The notes under the pieces were generated by a model. That model saw nothing but the letters and a program-made list of their open reading frames with translations, made no database searches and was not told where the DNA came from. The translations under genes were made by a program, and so were the position numbers. A stretch of 64,000 nt of DNA. It comes from Leguminivora glycinivorella (Eukaryota; Arthropoda; Insecta; Lepidoptera; Tortricidae). Positions 20,487-30,449 of this stretch are shown one piece after another. The DNA is taken from contig NC_062974.1 in assembly GCF_023078275.1 (NCBI RefSeq), forward strand, positions 21,753,119 through 21,817,118, given 5' to 3'. Within the stretch, counting starts at the first letter, position 1. Every line of letters starts with the position of its first letter.

Positions 20487-22781
20487 TTTAATAAAGCGCC
20501 TACCAATGAGGAAACTGTGACGTCTCTCCGCGAGAAGCATCCAGCACCTTCTAGACCACTCGTAGTGCCCCCTGCGCCAGAGGTTCCGGTTGATCCCATA
20601 ACAGTGACAGTGCCAGAGGTAAAGGAGGCAATAGCGGGTTTTTATAATGGATCGGCGGCCGGGTTAGACGGTTTGCGTCCGCAACACTTAAAAGAGTTAA
20701 CGTCTTGTACGTCGGGCAGCAACGGTCCTCGTCTACTAGAATCGTTGACGAAGTTGTGCAACTTTCTGTTAAGGGGCTCGCTTAACCCTATAATTTGTCC
20801 ATATATGTATGGCGCGTCACTGTGTGCCCTTGCGAAAAAGGATGGGGGTATCAGGCCCATTGCCGTGGGATGCACAATTCGACGCCTTGCAGCCAAGCTT
20901 TGCTGTCGGGCTGTTAGGGACCGAATGGCAACTTATTTTCGGCCTGTTCAGATAGGTTTTGGGACCGCGCGGGGATGTGAGGCAGCGATTCATGCCACTC
21001 GGGCATATGCACTCGCGAATGAAGGGTCAGATGCGGTTATTCTTAAAGTAGATATTAAGAATGCGTTCAACAGCGTTGAAAGAGACGTCATTCTAAATGA
21101 AGTAGCGAACCAGGTGCCCTCCCTCTTTCCATTTCTGCACCAATGCTATTCGACACCGAGCAACTTACTTTTTAATGGGACCACCATTTCGTCGCAGGTT
21201 GGTGCTCAGCAGGGTGATCCGTTAGGACCTCTTATATTTTGCTTGGCAATTCAGAAAGTTGTTTCTTCTCTGGATTCACCCCTAAATGTTTGGTACTTGG
21301 ACGATGGGACTATTGGGGGTAGTCCAGAGACAGTGTTGAATGACCTTCATAAACTCGTGCCAGCGTTGAGGGAGATAGGTCTGGAGGTGAACCCTGCTAA
21401 GTGCGAGCTTTTTTGCTGCGACTCGTCTGTTGGTGTACGGACAGATTTTGAAGAGGTGTTGCCCGGCTTGCGGTACCTTCAGAAATCTTCTTTGTGCCTT
21501 TTAGGAGCGCCAATTTTTCCTGAGGGTGTCGGTGCTGCACTTGAAGATAAAAGGTTAGCGTTGGTTCGGGCCAAGGAACACCTGGGAAACTTGTCTGCGC
21601 ATGTTGCGCTTATTCTGCTGCGGAACTGTTTTGCTGCACCGCGTATAATGTACATTCTAAGAACAGCTCCAACCTGGTTGTTTCAATCTGAAGTCGCAGC
21701 GTTAGACGAGACAATCAAGGGGGTGCTTGAATCCATCTTGAATGTACATTTGGATGAAACGCAGTGGTGTCAAGCAGCCCTTCCAGTCCGTCACGGTGGG
21801 TTGGGAATACGGCGCTGTAGAGAGTTGGGAGTGGTGGCATTTCTTGCTTCGGCTCACGGGACATTGGGTCTTGTTGCTCGGATCTTATCTAACAATGGTG
21901 ACATTACCCAGGTACCGTTTGCTTCGGAGGCGTTAGCCAAGTGGACTACTTTCTACGGTGGCGGGGATCAGCCCGAAAATCCCATTGTGCAGAGGGGCTG
22001 GGACGACATGTTGTGCAAGAAGACTGTTGCAAACATGCTAGAGGGAGCGGTGGGATCCAACTTGGCCCGCCTTAAAGCCGCTTCTAGGGTTGAGTCAGGG
22101 GCGTGGCTGCACGCATTACCTTCCCCGTCACTGGGCACGCTTTTGGACAATGACTCCTTAAGGATCGCGGTGGCCTTGCGATTGGGGTGTAAGGTGTGCG
22201 AGGCGCATCGGTGCGTTTGCGGGGTCATGGTTGAGGAAGACGGTCACCATGGTCTCAGCTGCTTGAAGTGCGCGGGACGTTTCTCGAGGCATCATGCTAT
22301 CAATGATGCAATCCGCCGGGCTTTGGTGTCGGCCAACGTTCCTTGCGTTTTGGAACCTCCAGGGTTGTGCCGCACGGATGGAAAGAGGCCTGACGGTCTG
22401 ACATTGGTTCCATGGCAGAAGGGTCGGTGTCTCTTATGGGACGCGACGTGCGTCAGCACGTTTGCGCCGTCCCACTTGAACCTTACGGTTAGGTCTGCAG
22501 GGTCAGCCGCGGAGTATGCGGCCAAAATGAAGCATGCCAAATACTCTGCCCTGGAACCAATGTACGACTTTGTGCCAGTCGCAGTCGAAACTGCGGGACC
22601 TTGGGCTCTGGAGGCGAAGGAGTTCATAAGGGATTTGGGCCGGCGGCTAAGGGACAAGGGATGTGACCCTCGGTCCGGATCGTACCTGGTCCAACAGATC
22701 TCATTGGCTATTCAGCGTGGTAACGCTGCCGGTGTGATGGGGACATTTGAACCGGGTACGATTCGGGACGGTTTTATTTAG
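20487..22781 (+). CDS. 5'-truncated non-LTR-type reverse transcriptase with C-terminal restriction-like nuclease motif
   Basis: This is an open frame of 764 codons with no ATG start. The preceding stop is at 20484, and recognisable sequence starts about APTNEETVTSLREKHPAP, so the 5' part of the element is missing. Counting from the GTG at 20517, reverse-transcriptase blocks run in order: GGIRPIAVG (110-118), VILKVDIKNAF with Asp 179, AQQGDPLGPLIF (230-241), WYLDD (259-263) and GLEVNPAKCEL (288-298). The C-terminal part has a Cys/His cluster (Cys 558, 561, 566, 568; His 576-577; Cys 582, 585) followed by GKRPDG (622-627) and WDAT (Asp 642). This RPD-x-D pattern is that of the restriction-like endonuclease in R2/NeSL/CRE-type LINEs. 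YLDD rather than FADD is less usual there, so the clade is left open. The intact 2.3-kb frame suggests recent insertion or recoding. Confidence 0.75.
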   Translation, partial: FNKAPTNEETVTSLREKHPAPSRPLVVPPAPEVPVDPITVTVPEVKEAIAGFYNGSAAGLDGLRPQHLKELTSCTSGSNGPRLLESLTKLCNFLLRGSLNPIICPYMYGASLCALAKKDGGIRPIAVGCTIRRLAAKLCCRAVRDRMATYFRPVQIGFGTARGCEAAIHATRAYALANEGSDAVILKVDIKNAFNSVERDVILNEVANQVPSLFPFLHQCYSTPSNLLFNGTTISSQVGAQQGDPLGPLIFCLAIQKVVSSLDSPLNVWYLDDGTIGGSPETVLNDLHKLVPALREIGLEVNPAKCELFCCDSSVGVRTDFEEVLPGLRYLQKSSLCLLGAPIFPEGVGAALEDKRLALVRAKEHLGNLSAHVALILLRNCFAAPRIMYILRTAPTWLFQSEVAALDETIKGVLESILNVHLDETQWCQAALPVRHGGLGIRRCRELGVVAFLASAHGTLGLVARILSNNGDITQVPFASEALAKWTTFYGGGDQPENPIVQRGWDDMLCKKTVANMLEGAVGSNLARLKAASRVESGAWLHALPSPSLGTLLDNDSLRIAVALRLGCKVCEAHRCVCGVMVEEDGHHGLSCLKCAGRFSRHHAINDAIRRALVSANVPCVLEPPGLCRTDGKRPDGLTLVPWQKGRCLLWDATCVSTFAPSHLNLTVRSAGSAAEYAAKMKHAKYSALEPMYDFVPVAVETAGPWALEAKEFIRDLGRRLRDKGCDPRSGSYLVQQISLAIQRGNAAGVMGTFEPGTIRDGFI

Positions 22782-22799
22782 CTTAAAGTAAATATTTTA

Positions 22800-22910
22800 T
22801 GTGTGACGAAGCCTGTTGCGGATATCATCATTGGTTTGTTTGACGAAGCATGTTGTTGATTTGGATTTGTGGCCACATGACGAAGCCTGCGTTGCGGATG
22901 AATTTTCACT
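22800..22910 (+). repeat. Three short direct repeats in the RT element 3' region
   Basis: 'tgacgaagcctgttgcggat', 'tgacgaagcatgttgttgat' and 'tgacgaagcctgcgttgcgg' follow the RT stop codon at spacings of 38-39 bp. They probably belong to the element's 3' UTR. Confidence 0.6.
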
Positions 22911-22960
22911 TTGTAAACATATTAGATATAGATTTGAGTGATAAAATATTAAATTTACGG

Positions 22961-23090
22961 CAAATAGGGGTTGAAAGAAATCCAAATTGTGACATTGCAG
23001 TGACAGGTTGCCAGCCTCTCGCCTACGCCACAATTTAATCCATATCCCGCAGTCGACTTCTACGACACCCACGGGAAGAAATAAGTGTAA
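22961..23090 (+). repeat. LINE (RTE-like) 3'-end fragment, copy 1
   Basis: It contains 'ggggttgaaagaaa', 'cattgcagtgacaggttgcc' and 'acgacacccacgggaagaaa', shared with 27360-27541. It gives the uninterrupted form of a site that carries a 60-bp insert in the other copy. Confidence 0.7.
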
Positions 23091-23119
23091 TACATAATAA
23101 TATATAGTATAGTATAGTA

Positions 23120-23940
23120 GGGATGGCATACATAAGTAGTTTTGTGTTATGGGCTACTAGCCCAAACTTCAGTAATAAAAAAAAAAGCTGATCCATATAA
23201 ATCCGCCGAAGCACTCGTGCGCAGGCCATGTGCGCAACATCCGCTGTTCGCGCCTGCGCCACCTTTGCCCGCCGTCTATCACATTTAAGTATTTAAAAAC
23301 CTTAAAACTTATGGAGTAGGGCTCAACTATAGTTAATTTACACTGGGGATGATATCTACTTGAAGTTTACTCGAATGGGATATTCCGAAAACAAACTGTT
23401 ACTTGTATTAAAACAAAGTTTGGTTGTGAGATGATCGATTTATTGTCACAATTTGGACTATTCGGTCAGTTTTGATTGAATTGCAATGTTTTATTAATAT
23501 ACAAAATGTATATTTTGAAATTATTTGTATATTGTCTCTAACAACAATTAATTCTCCACGCCATTGGTATGAGGTACATAGCTTCCTACATGTTACTTCA
23601 ATGTTTCATAAAGCTTATGTTTACTTTTTAAAAGGAATTATCCCTACTGAAAAAGTTGGACCAAACACAAGAGGGGAACAAAACTTTGCACGTCAGTGCA
23701 ATATTCCTATGAGAACTGTATGTTAAGATACGGGGGCCAATTTACTATCGGCGGATAATTTCAAATTATTGAAATAAATTCTACATTTTTAACCAGAGTA
23801 CCATTATTTGTCCACTAAATACGCGTTAATAATCTAAAACATTAAATATATTTCGATTACTTGGAATTACCCACCCCAATCGAGATCCTCCCTGTTATGT
23901 TGTAGGTACCTTAGCTAAATTTTGACTTGAAATAATGACT
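23120..23940. other. Non-coding stretch
   Basis: No gene is recognised; the sequence is AT-rich and without clear repeats. Confidence 0.4.
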
Positions 23941-23944
23941 ACTG

Positions 23945-24115
23945 AGGCTATTAGGTTTTGTCCATCCGCTGACGCTGTGTCTTGCGTGGTTGCGCGACCG
24001 TCGCGCGACCGTCGCCGTCGCGTCTCATACTTCCATATCGATAAGGTTTGATTTCGCATGCGTCGCATCGCCGTCGCGCGACCATCGCGCGACCGTCGCC
24101 CACGGCGTTAGAAAC
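23945..24115. repeat. GC-rich repeat block
   Basis: 'gcgcgaccgtcgcgcgaccg' and variants recur five times, together with 'catcgccgtcgcgcgacc'. The block has the composition of subterminal repeats of Harbinger-like elements, as at 7838-8060, but no transposase is adjacent. Confidence 0.5.
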
Positions 24116-24845
24116 AAGTCCCTTCAAACCAACATTGTTCGTTTCCTAAATACGACGACCGATTTCATTCAACGATGTGTTAACGATCTAAACTAAATTT
24201 TAACGATTTGACACCAAGCTAGTTTTATGACAATATAAAACACTCCTCCTTAAAGTTTTGACGTTTATAAAGTTACTAACATAAACTTTACAGCTTCTAG
24301 AGTAATAAACTTATTGTTTAGACTGAGTTCAATTGATTTGGAAAGTGATTCTAAAGTTTTATGTTAGTTTGATACAAAATGAGAGGTAGAATTTAATTTG
24401 GACTTACCTTACTCTGGGACGAGTTCGACCCCTTGTTTATAGGAAATACTTTGATTGGTTTTGAAGGGTTATTAAGAGCTTTTACTGAAAATATTTGTTT
24501 TGGAGAAATTATTTAAGGCTGCCCTGAACTTAGTCGTTTGTTGGAACTGTAACTTATTGGAATCATATTAGAATCGTATTATAATTCGTTTTTTACGAAT
24601 TTTGTCTTCGATTGTGGTAAGAAATAACAATTAATCATATTTCTCTAGTCTTGAAAAGTATTCACATAGTTTTCTATGAACTATTTAGTCATACGCTTTT
24701 TCTACTACTTTTTCAAATAGATCAGATATAAAACAAAATATAGAGGTATATTTTAAAAAAGTGTTTATCAGAAAACACTTAAATGTTGGTCAGTTTTATA
24801 AATTAAGCCTACCGTTCCATTTTATTACTCCTGTCATAGACACAT

Positions 24846-24999
24846 CCGGGTACGTATCCAGATACACAAACGCTTTCGATAATTTTGTTATCATAGCTCT
24901 ATTTCTATCGCTCTTTCATATTGGTGCGACGGAGACAGACTACGTTTCGATCGGCGCCTAGCGACAACGATACTCATTTTGACTAGGCCGGACGGTATA
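24846..24999 (+). repeat. DNA-element relic of the 'cgtagccgaatggca' family, copy 1
   Basis: It shares 'acacaaacgct', 'tctatcgctctttc', 'attggtgcgacggag' and 'cagactacg' with 59424-59576 and, more loosely, with the hairpin at 50065-50209. The ends are diverged, so this is the oldest of the three copies. Confidence 0.6.
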
Positions 25000-25668
25000 C
25001 ATAGGTTCTGAAACACTCGTCTCAAAGGAATCAACGTAATTATATCTGGCATTGATGCCGCACACTTTTCCTTCGTCCTTGCAAAACTAGGATTGTGTTT
25101 GGAGGTATTCCCTCGGCTAATTTACATGTAAATAAAATGGATTTAACTTCCCGTATGAGAATACACTGGTGCTATATAACATCATTGTTCGTACATATTA
25201 GAATGAAATACCTAAGCTGAAGGAATATTTAGAGCTTATTGATTAAAACGAATTGTCAAATAATAATAATAAGACAATTAGATTTTGTATGCAATGTAAT
25301 AAGAATTTGCTCTCTCCCAGAATTTGGGAAAAAACATTCGATGAAAAAAATAAAAAAAATAGCTCAAAATTATGTTGAGAGTTGTGGCATCTTTGGATTC
25401 ATAAGGATCTTTTTAATTTGGTACAAAAATTATATTTGAGGATAAAATAAATGAAATTACCTCATATGTTTCCTTGCTTTATAGTGCATAAAACTAGTAA
25501 TTTATTTAATATTAACCTATATTTGAACTTTAATACTTTAATATATAACATAATAAAACATTAGGGACATAAAATTATCTTACAATAAAACTAACTATTA
25601 AATCTAAAATTAAACTTAAAATAAAATAAAATAAAAATTAAATTAAACTAAATAAAACTAAAATTAAA

Positions 25669-25746
25669 CTAAAGTAAATCTAAAAACGGCCCCTGTGGCA
25701 TAGTACCGAAGACGCTGGCAGCATTTCCTCGCTGGATTGTCAAGCT
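25669..25746 (-). pseudogene. C-terminal remnant of an RT element related to the one at 20487
   Basis: The minus strand reads SLTIQRGNAASVFGTMPQGPF and then a stop at 25669. The 20487 protein ends ISLAIQRGNAAGVMGTFEPG. The match of SL.IQRGNAA followed by V.GT shows that this is the extreme 3' end of a relative. It is followed, on the minus strand, by an AT-rich 3' tail down to about 25560. A few codons upstream the frame is broken. Confidence 0.7.
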
Positions 25747-26042
25747 AAGCCTTTAACCTATATTTAATTTTTTCGTGTAATCTTAATTTAGTTTTCTTGA
25801 GAATAAAAACTGCAAAGCCGCGTATTGATACCTTTCGATCATTATTACTTAGGTACCTAATTATAATTACCAAAGATCAGCGTCAAATGTCATATATTGG
25901 CATACGCATAATAAACGAGTTACATAGGTTTGCTTTCTACGCTAAGTCAGGTAACATGTAAATTGAATACAAATTTACATGATTTGTGCAAAACCATACA
26001 TTCGACACCTATTGATAACATTGACAGGTCTAGACAATGAAA

Positions 26043-26451
26043 ATACACGGTGCTCGTGAGCATTGCGAGAGATTTTAACCACGTATTTCTGAGGCTAAAG
26101 GAAAGATTTAAATTCACATAAAGAAATTTTGCCAAAAAAAAAAAATTTTTTACTGTTTTCGAATGTATTTTTACATAAAAAGTAAATGTTATTCATAAAA
26201 CTAGCACTTCAAATGAATTTTGACGTTTTTTTTTTCTGAAAACCACATTTTTGAAAAACTTTTATTTCGTACTTTTGGACATCTATCAATGAGGATAGTG
26301 AGATGAGACTAATTCTCCATAATGGCATCAACATCGTTAAAAAAACCTTTTGTACTGAGTAACAATAAGAATTTTTTTTTTTTTTTTCAATTGGTCATAA
26401 CTCTGAAACTAGGCGAAATCTAGAAAAGTGTATATGACGAGCACCGTGTAT
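26043..26451. mobile_element. DNA element with TACACGGTGCTCGT termini
   Basis: 'atacacggtgctcgt' at the left is repeated inverted ('acgagcaccgtgtat') at the right, 409 bp apart. The interior is AT-rich with homopolymer runs and has no frame. The layout (TACAC ends, 'gagattttaa' near the left end) parallels the element at 54185-54622. It directly abuts the fold-back element at 26458. Confidence 0.7.
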
Positions 26452-26457
26452 AATATA

Positions 26458-27259
26458 CAGGGTGGCCCATTCAAATCGGTCAGTATGGGAAAGTCTGAAA
26501 CTGTAAGACATACGAAGATTTGTTCTTAGGAACCATGTCACCGATTTTGATAAAAAGAAAAACTGCATTCATACAATTAAAAAAAAAAGTGTACCCAGCT
26601 GGGGAATCGAACCCGGTTGTTTTGAAAAAATAAACTTACACTATTTCTATTCAGATATCGTCTTAAGCAGTAAATATCTCTAAGAAACATAATGTCTAAA
26701 ATGAATAAAATGCATTTTTTTCACATACTTTAATTTATCATAGTAGGTGTTAAAAGTGACCACCATTACAATATTCAGCAAGTTCACTTCATCTTTACAA
26801 CAGTGTACAAAAATAGCTATAACACCGTTGAAGACCTAAAAGTAGCCATAGAGTCAACTTTAACGCAGATTCACCACATGAAGATACAAAATGCAATAGT
26901 AAGATCGTTACCTAGACGTGTTGAATATTGTATTGAAAAAGACGGTGGTCACTTTGAACACCTACTATGATAAATTAAAGTATGTGAAAAAAATGCATTT
27001 TATTCATTTTAGACATTATGTTTCTTAGAGATATTTACTGCTTAAGACCTACACAAACGATATCTGAATAGAAATAGTGTAAGTTTATTTTTTCAAAACA
27101 ACCGGGTTCGATTCCCCAGCCGGGTACACTTTTTTTTTAATTGTATGAATGCAGTTTTTCTTTTTATCAAAATCGGTGACATGGTTCCTAAGAACAAATC
27201 TTCGTATGTCTTATAGTTTCAGACTTTCCCATACTGACCGATTTGAATGGGCCACCCTG
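26458..27259. mobile_element. Inverted-duplication derivative of a Tc1/mariner-like transposon
   Basis: Two inverted arms of about 306-316 bp (26458-26763 and 26944-27259) begin CAGGGTGGCCCATTCAAATC and are more than 90% alike by eye. They enclose about 180 unique bases. TA flanks both outer ends (26456-26457, 27260-27261), as in Tc1/mariner insertions. The right arm contains the transposase stop codon and last codons, so the left arm is an inverted copy of the element's 3' end that replaced its 5' end. The arms also carry 'gggttcgattcccc', a B-box-like word. Confidence 0.85.
26788..26970 (+). pseudogene. Transposase C-terminal remnant (mariner-like)
   Basis: An open stretch of 60 codons reads TTVYKNSYNTVEDLKVAI, continues, and ends EYCIEKDGGHFEHLL before a stop at 26968. 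The pattern 'VEDLK..I', a basic helix, then 'R.E.CI...GGHFEHLL' is the usual C-terminus of insect mariner-type transposases of the DDE_3 kind. The catalytic DDE domain is absent. The codons after GGH lie within the inverted arm. Confidence 0.75.
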
Positions 27260-27260
27260 T

Positions 27261-27285
27261 ATACATACATACATACATACATACA
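27261..27285 (+). repeat. (ATAC)n microsatellite
   Basis: Six ATAC units start exactly at the right edge of the fold-back element and lead into a LINE tail. Confidence 0.9.
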
Positions 27286-27560
27286 ATCACGCCTGTATCC
27301 CATAAAGGGGTAGGCAGAGCACATGAAACTACTAAAGCTTCAGTGCCACTCTTGGCAAGTAAGGGGTTGAAAGAAAATGAAACTGTGACATTCTTTATTC
27401 TTTATTTATTCCTTAAATTAACATTAACAGCCTAGCTAAACATGTCAATCGTACATTGCAGTGACAGGTTGCCAGCCTCTCGCCTACGCCACAATTTAAC
27501 CCATATCCCACAGTCGCCTTCTACGACACCCACGGGAAGAAAGGGGGTGGTGAAATTCTT
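27285..27560 (+). repeat. LINE (RTE-like) 3'-end fragment, copy 2
   Basis: 'cgcctgtatcccataaaggg' and 'gtaggcagagcacatgaaac' are followed by 'ggggttgaaagaaaatgaaa', then by the part shared with copy 1, ending 'cacgggaagaaa'. A minus-strand relative of its start lies at 62770-62822. A 60-bp insert splits it at 27393. Confidence 0.75.
27393..27452 (-). repeat. 60-bp LINE-tail insertion with ACATT target duplication
   Basis: The insert is flanked by ACATT at 27388-27392 and 27453-27457. Copy 1 of the host repeat has a single ACATT (22992-22996) here. Read on the minus strand the insert ends in 'ggaataaataaagaataaag', an A-rich tail, so it is a very short LINE insertion. Confidence 0.75.
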
Positions 27561-27604
27561 AACCCGTCACCACACAGGCGCTTAACCCGTCACCACACAG
27601 GCGA
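27557..27604 (+). repeat. Two-copy tandem repeat
   Basis: 'cttaacccgtcaccacacag' plus 'gcg' occurs twice back to back. Confidence 0.9.
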
Positions 27605-27947
27605 CGATAATACATACAGGGGATAATATATACATTAACAAAATACTGGCCGTCAGCAAGCGCGTAGCACGGAGGTTGGTAGTTTCGTCATCTACACATG
27701 TTATAATGATAAGAAACCCTTTGTTTATTTTGTTACCTTAGTTTGAATTAACCTGCCGTACCTATGGTCAGCTGACATGCAGTTATGAAATAATGATTCC
27801 CCTAAACACAAGCCTTGAACAATGATAATCAATTTAACATATATCGTATCTGATCTAATCGAGTCATTAAACTTAGTATTTCCCAGTCTACGAGCTACAT
27901 ACTGTTTACTCAAGTATTATCAACAAACTTTAAAACCGCATGTTTCA

Positions 27948-28189
27948 TCCATACTAATATTATAAATGGGAAAGTGTGTGTCTGTTTGTGTGTCCGCCTT
28001 TCACGGCAAAACGGAGCGACGAATTGACGTGATTTTTTAAGTGGACATAGTTGAAGGGATGGAGAGTAACATAGGCTACTTTTTGTCTCTTTCTAACCCA
28101 CCACTTCCCTAAAATGGGGGGTGGAAATTTGTATGAAGCATTCCGCAATTTTAGAATTTAACGCGAGCGAAGCCGCAGGCAAAAGCTAG
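27948..28189 (+). mobile_element. Lep1-type Helitron-like element, copy 1
   Basis: It starts TCCATACTAATATTATAAAT and ends GCAAAAGCTAG, preceded by A (27947) and followed by T (28190). TC...CTAG ends inserted between A and T without target duplication are Helitron hallmarks. A GC-rich subterminal stretch ('gcgagcgaagccgc') precedes the end. It is 242 bp, non-autonomous and without a frame. Confidence 0.85.
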
Positions 28190-29115
28190 TTGTGTCTATA
28201 CAATCGGTTATTGATCAGACACTTATTTCTGTGAATAGCTTCTAATCCTTGACCGACAATCCGAAATATCCTGCATTGAAAACAGTACTGAAATAGTATG
28301 AAGTAAAATTAACCCGTTCAGTGTCTAGGCCGTTAACCTACCTTCTTTTTTAGAATTAGATGTTATTGGTAAACAAGCTGGCGTTTGTTGCTTAAGCAAT
28401 AATTTGTGGCGCATTTTTTTGGAACCTTTATGACGATAGTTAGTAATATGTACTTAGTTATATTTGTTTTACAAGGGTACAAAGTTGTTGTTTAACCGCA
28501 CTTGCCAATTGATACCCGAGCAAGCAAAAGATTCTTATATTGCAAGCGTAGGGAGTAGTTCAGAATGGTTTCAAGGTACGTAAGCTAAACAAATTTTGCC
28601 GATAACCGAGTGAAACACAAAACTTTTCACCACACCAAATCGATGAAACTAAGTAAAACATCAAACTAAATCAAAATTATATTTTTTTTAACATTCATGA
28701 TTCAAAATCATCAATTATACAAGTCAGCTTTGGGCATCAAGTTAAAATTTGTATGAAATTTGCACTCTTATGGATAAAATGCAATTTTCTCATACGAAGA
28801 GAGCCTTTACCTGTCGGTATGGTGAAAATGTAATTAACAATTCCTAAAATTATTGCCTTACATTGTGACATATGCCACCTTAATATGTTCTAGACATCAA
28901 ATCCTATTTATACAAGACATACGTGCAGCACAACTTTTTGCGTCATTCAATGCAATCCATTACCTCCAACTTCAGTGCAACAATGCAATTGAAAAATGGA
29001 GGCCTGAATTATAGAACTGGTAGCTGGTTCGACAAGCTCTCCGAGAAATGAACGGGCTGTCTGATCGTCTTGCACTGAGTAATGGCAGCTATTTTGGGAG
29101 TACCTTAGCCACTAC
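28190..29115. other. Non-coding stretch
   Basis: AT-rich; no gene or recognisable element is seen. Confidence 0.4.
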
Positions 29116-29118
29116 TAT

Positions 29119-29560
29119 GTTTTTGATGTTTTGTAATCTGACATCGTAATTTTTTAGAGAATTTCGGTACACCATGGTAGAAATTTTGCCGATTTGTAAT
29201 CAGACATTGTAAAATTTCTAGCAATTTCGGTGCAGCATGGTAGAAATTTTGACGATATGTAGTCATCGTATATTTTGTAGCAATTTTGGTGCACCATGGT
29301 AGAAATTTTGATGATTTGTAATCAGACATTGACAATTTCTAGCAATTTTAGTCCACCATGGTAGAAATTTTGACGATTTGTAATCAGACATTGACAATTT
29401 CTAGCAATTTTGGTGCACCACGGTAGAAATTTTAACGATTTGTAATCAGACATTGTAAAATTTCTGGCAATTTCTGTACAGCATGGTAGAAATTTTGACG
29501 ATTTATAATGAAACATCGTATGATTTCTAGCAATTTTGATGGAACATGGTAGAAATTAAG
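29119..29560. repeat. Minisatellite, about seven units of 59-65 bp
   Basis: 'caccatggtagaaattttg' recurs at about 29170, 29235, 29294, 29355, 29416, 29480 and 29545, each followed by 'acgatttgtaatcagacatt'-type sequence. Units differ by several substitutions. Repetitive frames on the minus strand (KSSKFLPWCTKIARN) follow from the repeat and are not a gene. Confidence 0.9.
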
Positions 29561-29782
29561 TTTATATAAGGGTTCATATCACTGTTACGAATCTGATTCA
29601 TTCCAGCTAGATTAGGACATACATACTTATCTAACACGACAACGCTGAACCAAAATTGCTTGAATAATGTACGACGTCTGTTTTGTGTATAATAATAAGT
29701 TAACTACTCAGTATCAAAGTGTCGCTTAACATCAAACTTGGGTAAATCAATTCTGCTTTACACACATCTGGAAGGAAGACGG

Positions 29783-30040
29783 AAAATGTGGATGTATGAG
29801 AGATGATACGAAACCAAAACAAGTGAATGATGAGATTAAGGGAGATAGAGAAGTATGGAAGAGGAACGCATGATGTGCCGTCCCAAATGACTGAAATAAG
29901 GGCAGACGAATGACTCTGCAATGTGAATGTCATGGAAAATAAGCTGAAATAGATACCATACACTAAAGACAAACCGATCAAGCCTACTGGTGGCGAAGCC
30001 GGGAATCGAATCCAAGTCTCCAGCTACCTCTAAACTCTAG
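29783..30040 (+). pseudogene. Decayed LINE ORF2 C-terminus and 3' end
   Basis: The plus strand reads DDTKPKQVNDEIKGDREVWKRNA, then a stop where CCADP-type sequence is normally found. This matches the C-terminal 'D...W......CADP' region of many insect LINE polyproteins. It is followed by 'gccgggaatcgaatccaag'. Frameshifts and stops show that it is dead. Confidence 0.5.
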
Positions 30041-30385
30041 TGTACTTATGTTATCTCTGAAAGCTAGGCGCTTTGACCAACTCGAAGGGCGAGCAATTTA
30101 TGCTTGCACATCCTATATGAATCATTTGCATGATTACGAAATCATTAGGATTCTTTTTTTTTTTTCATGGAAATTGTATGTAATTTTTGGTGACGTACAC
30201 TATCGAGCAATGTTTTTTAAAACGTCAAAAGCAAAAACATGGTAAAGGCTCTGAAGCCAGGTAGCTTAGTTGCAGCGTAAAAGATATGGTATGGTTGAAC
30301 ACGAGTTTGAAATTAATTATGAACAAGGAGGACTTTTGCTTCCATTTTGAGATTTTTGATTATTTAAGATGGCGGTATCTTAATA

Positions 30386-30445
30386 GTTTTTAGTTTATCT
30401 TATATAATGTGGGTACATTATTTAAGATAAACTAAAAATTGGGTT
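30386..30445. repeat. Hairpin
   Basis: Arms 'tttttagtttatctta' and 'taagataaactaaaaa' surround a loop of about 20 bases that itself can pair ('ataatgt' and 'acattat'). Confidence 0.75.
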
Positions 30446-30449
30446 GTAT

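Noticed and set aside
29105..29516. Repetitive minus-strand protein (KFLPWCTKIARN repeats)
   Set aside because: It is a shadow of the 62-bp minisatellite; the unit length is not kept in multiples of three, so the frame breaks.
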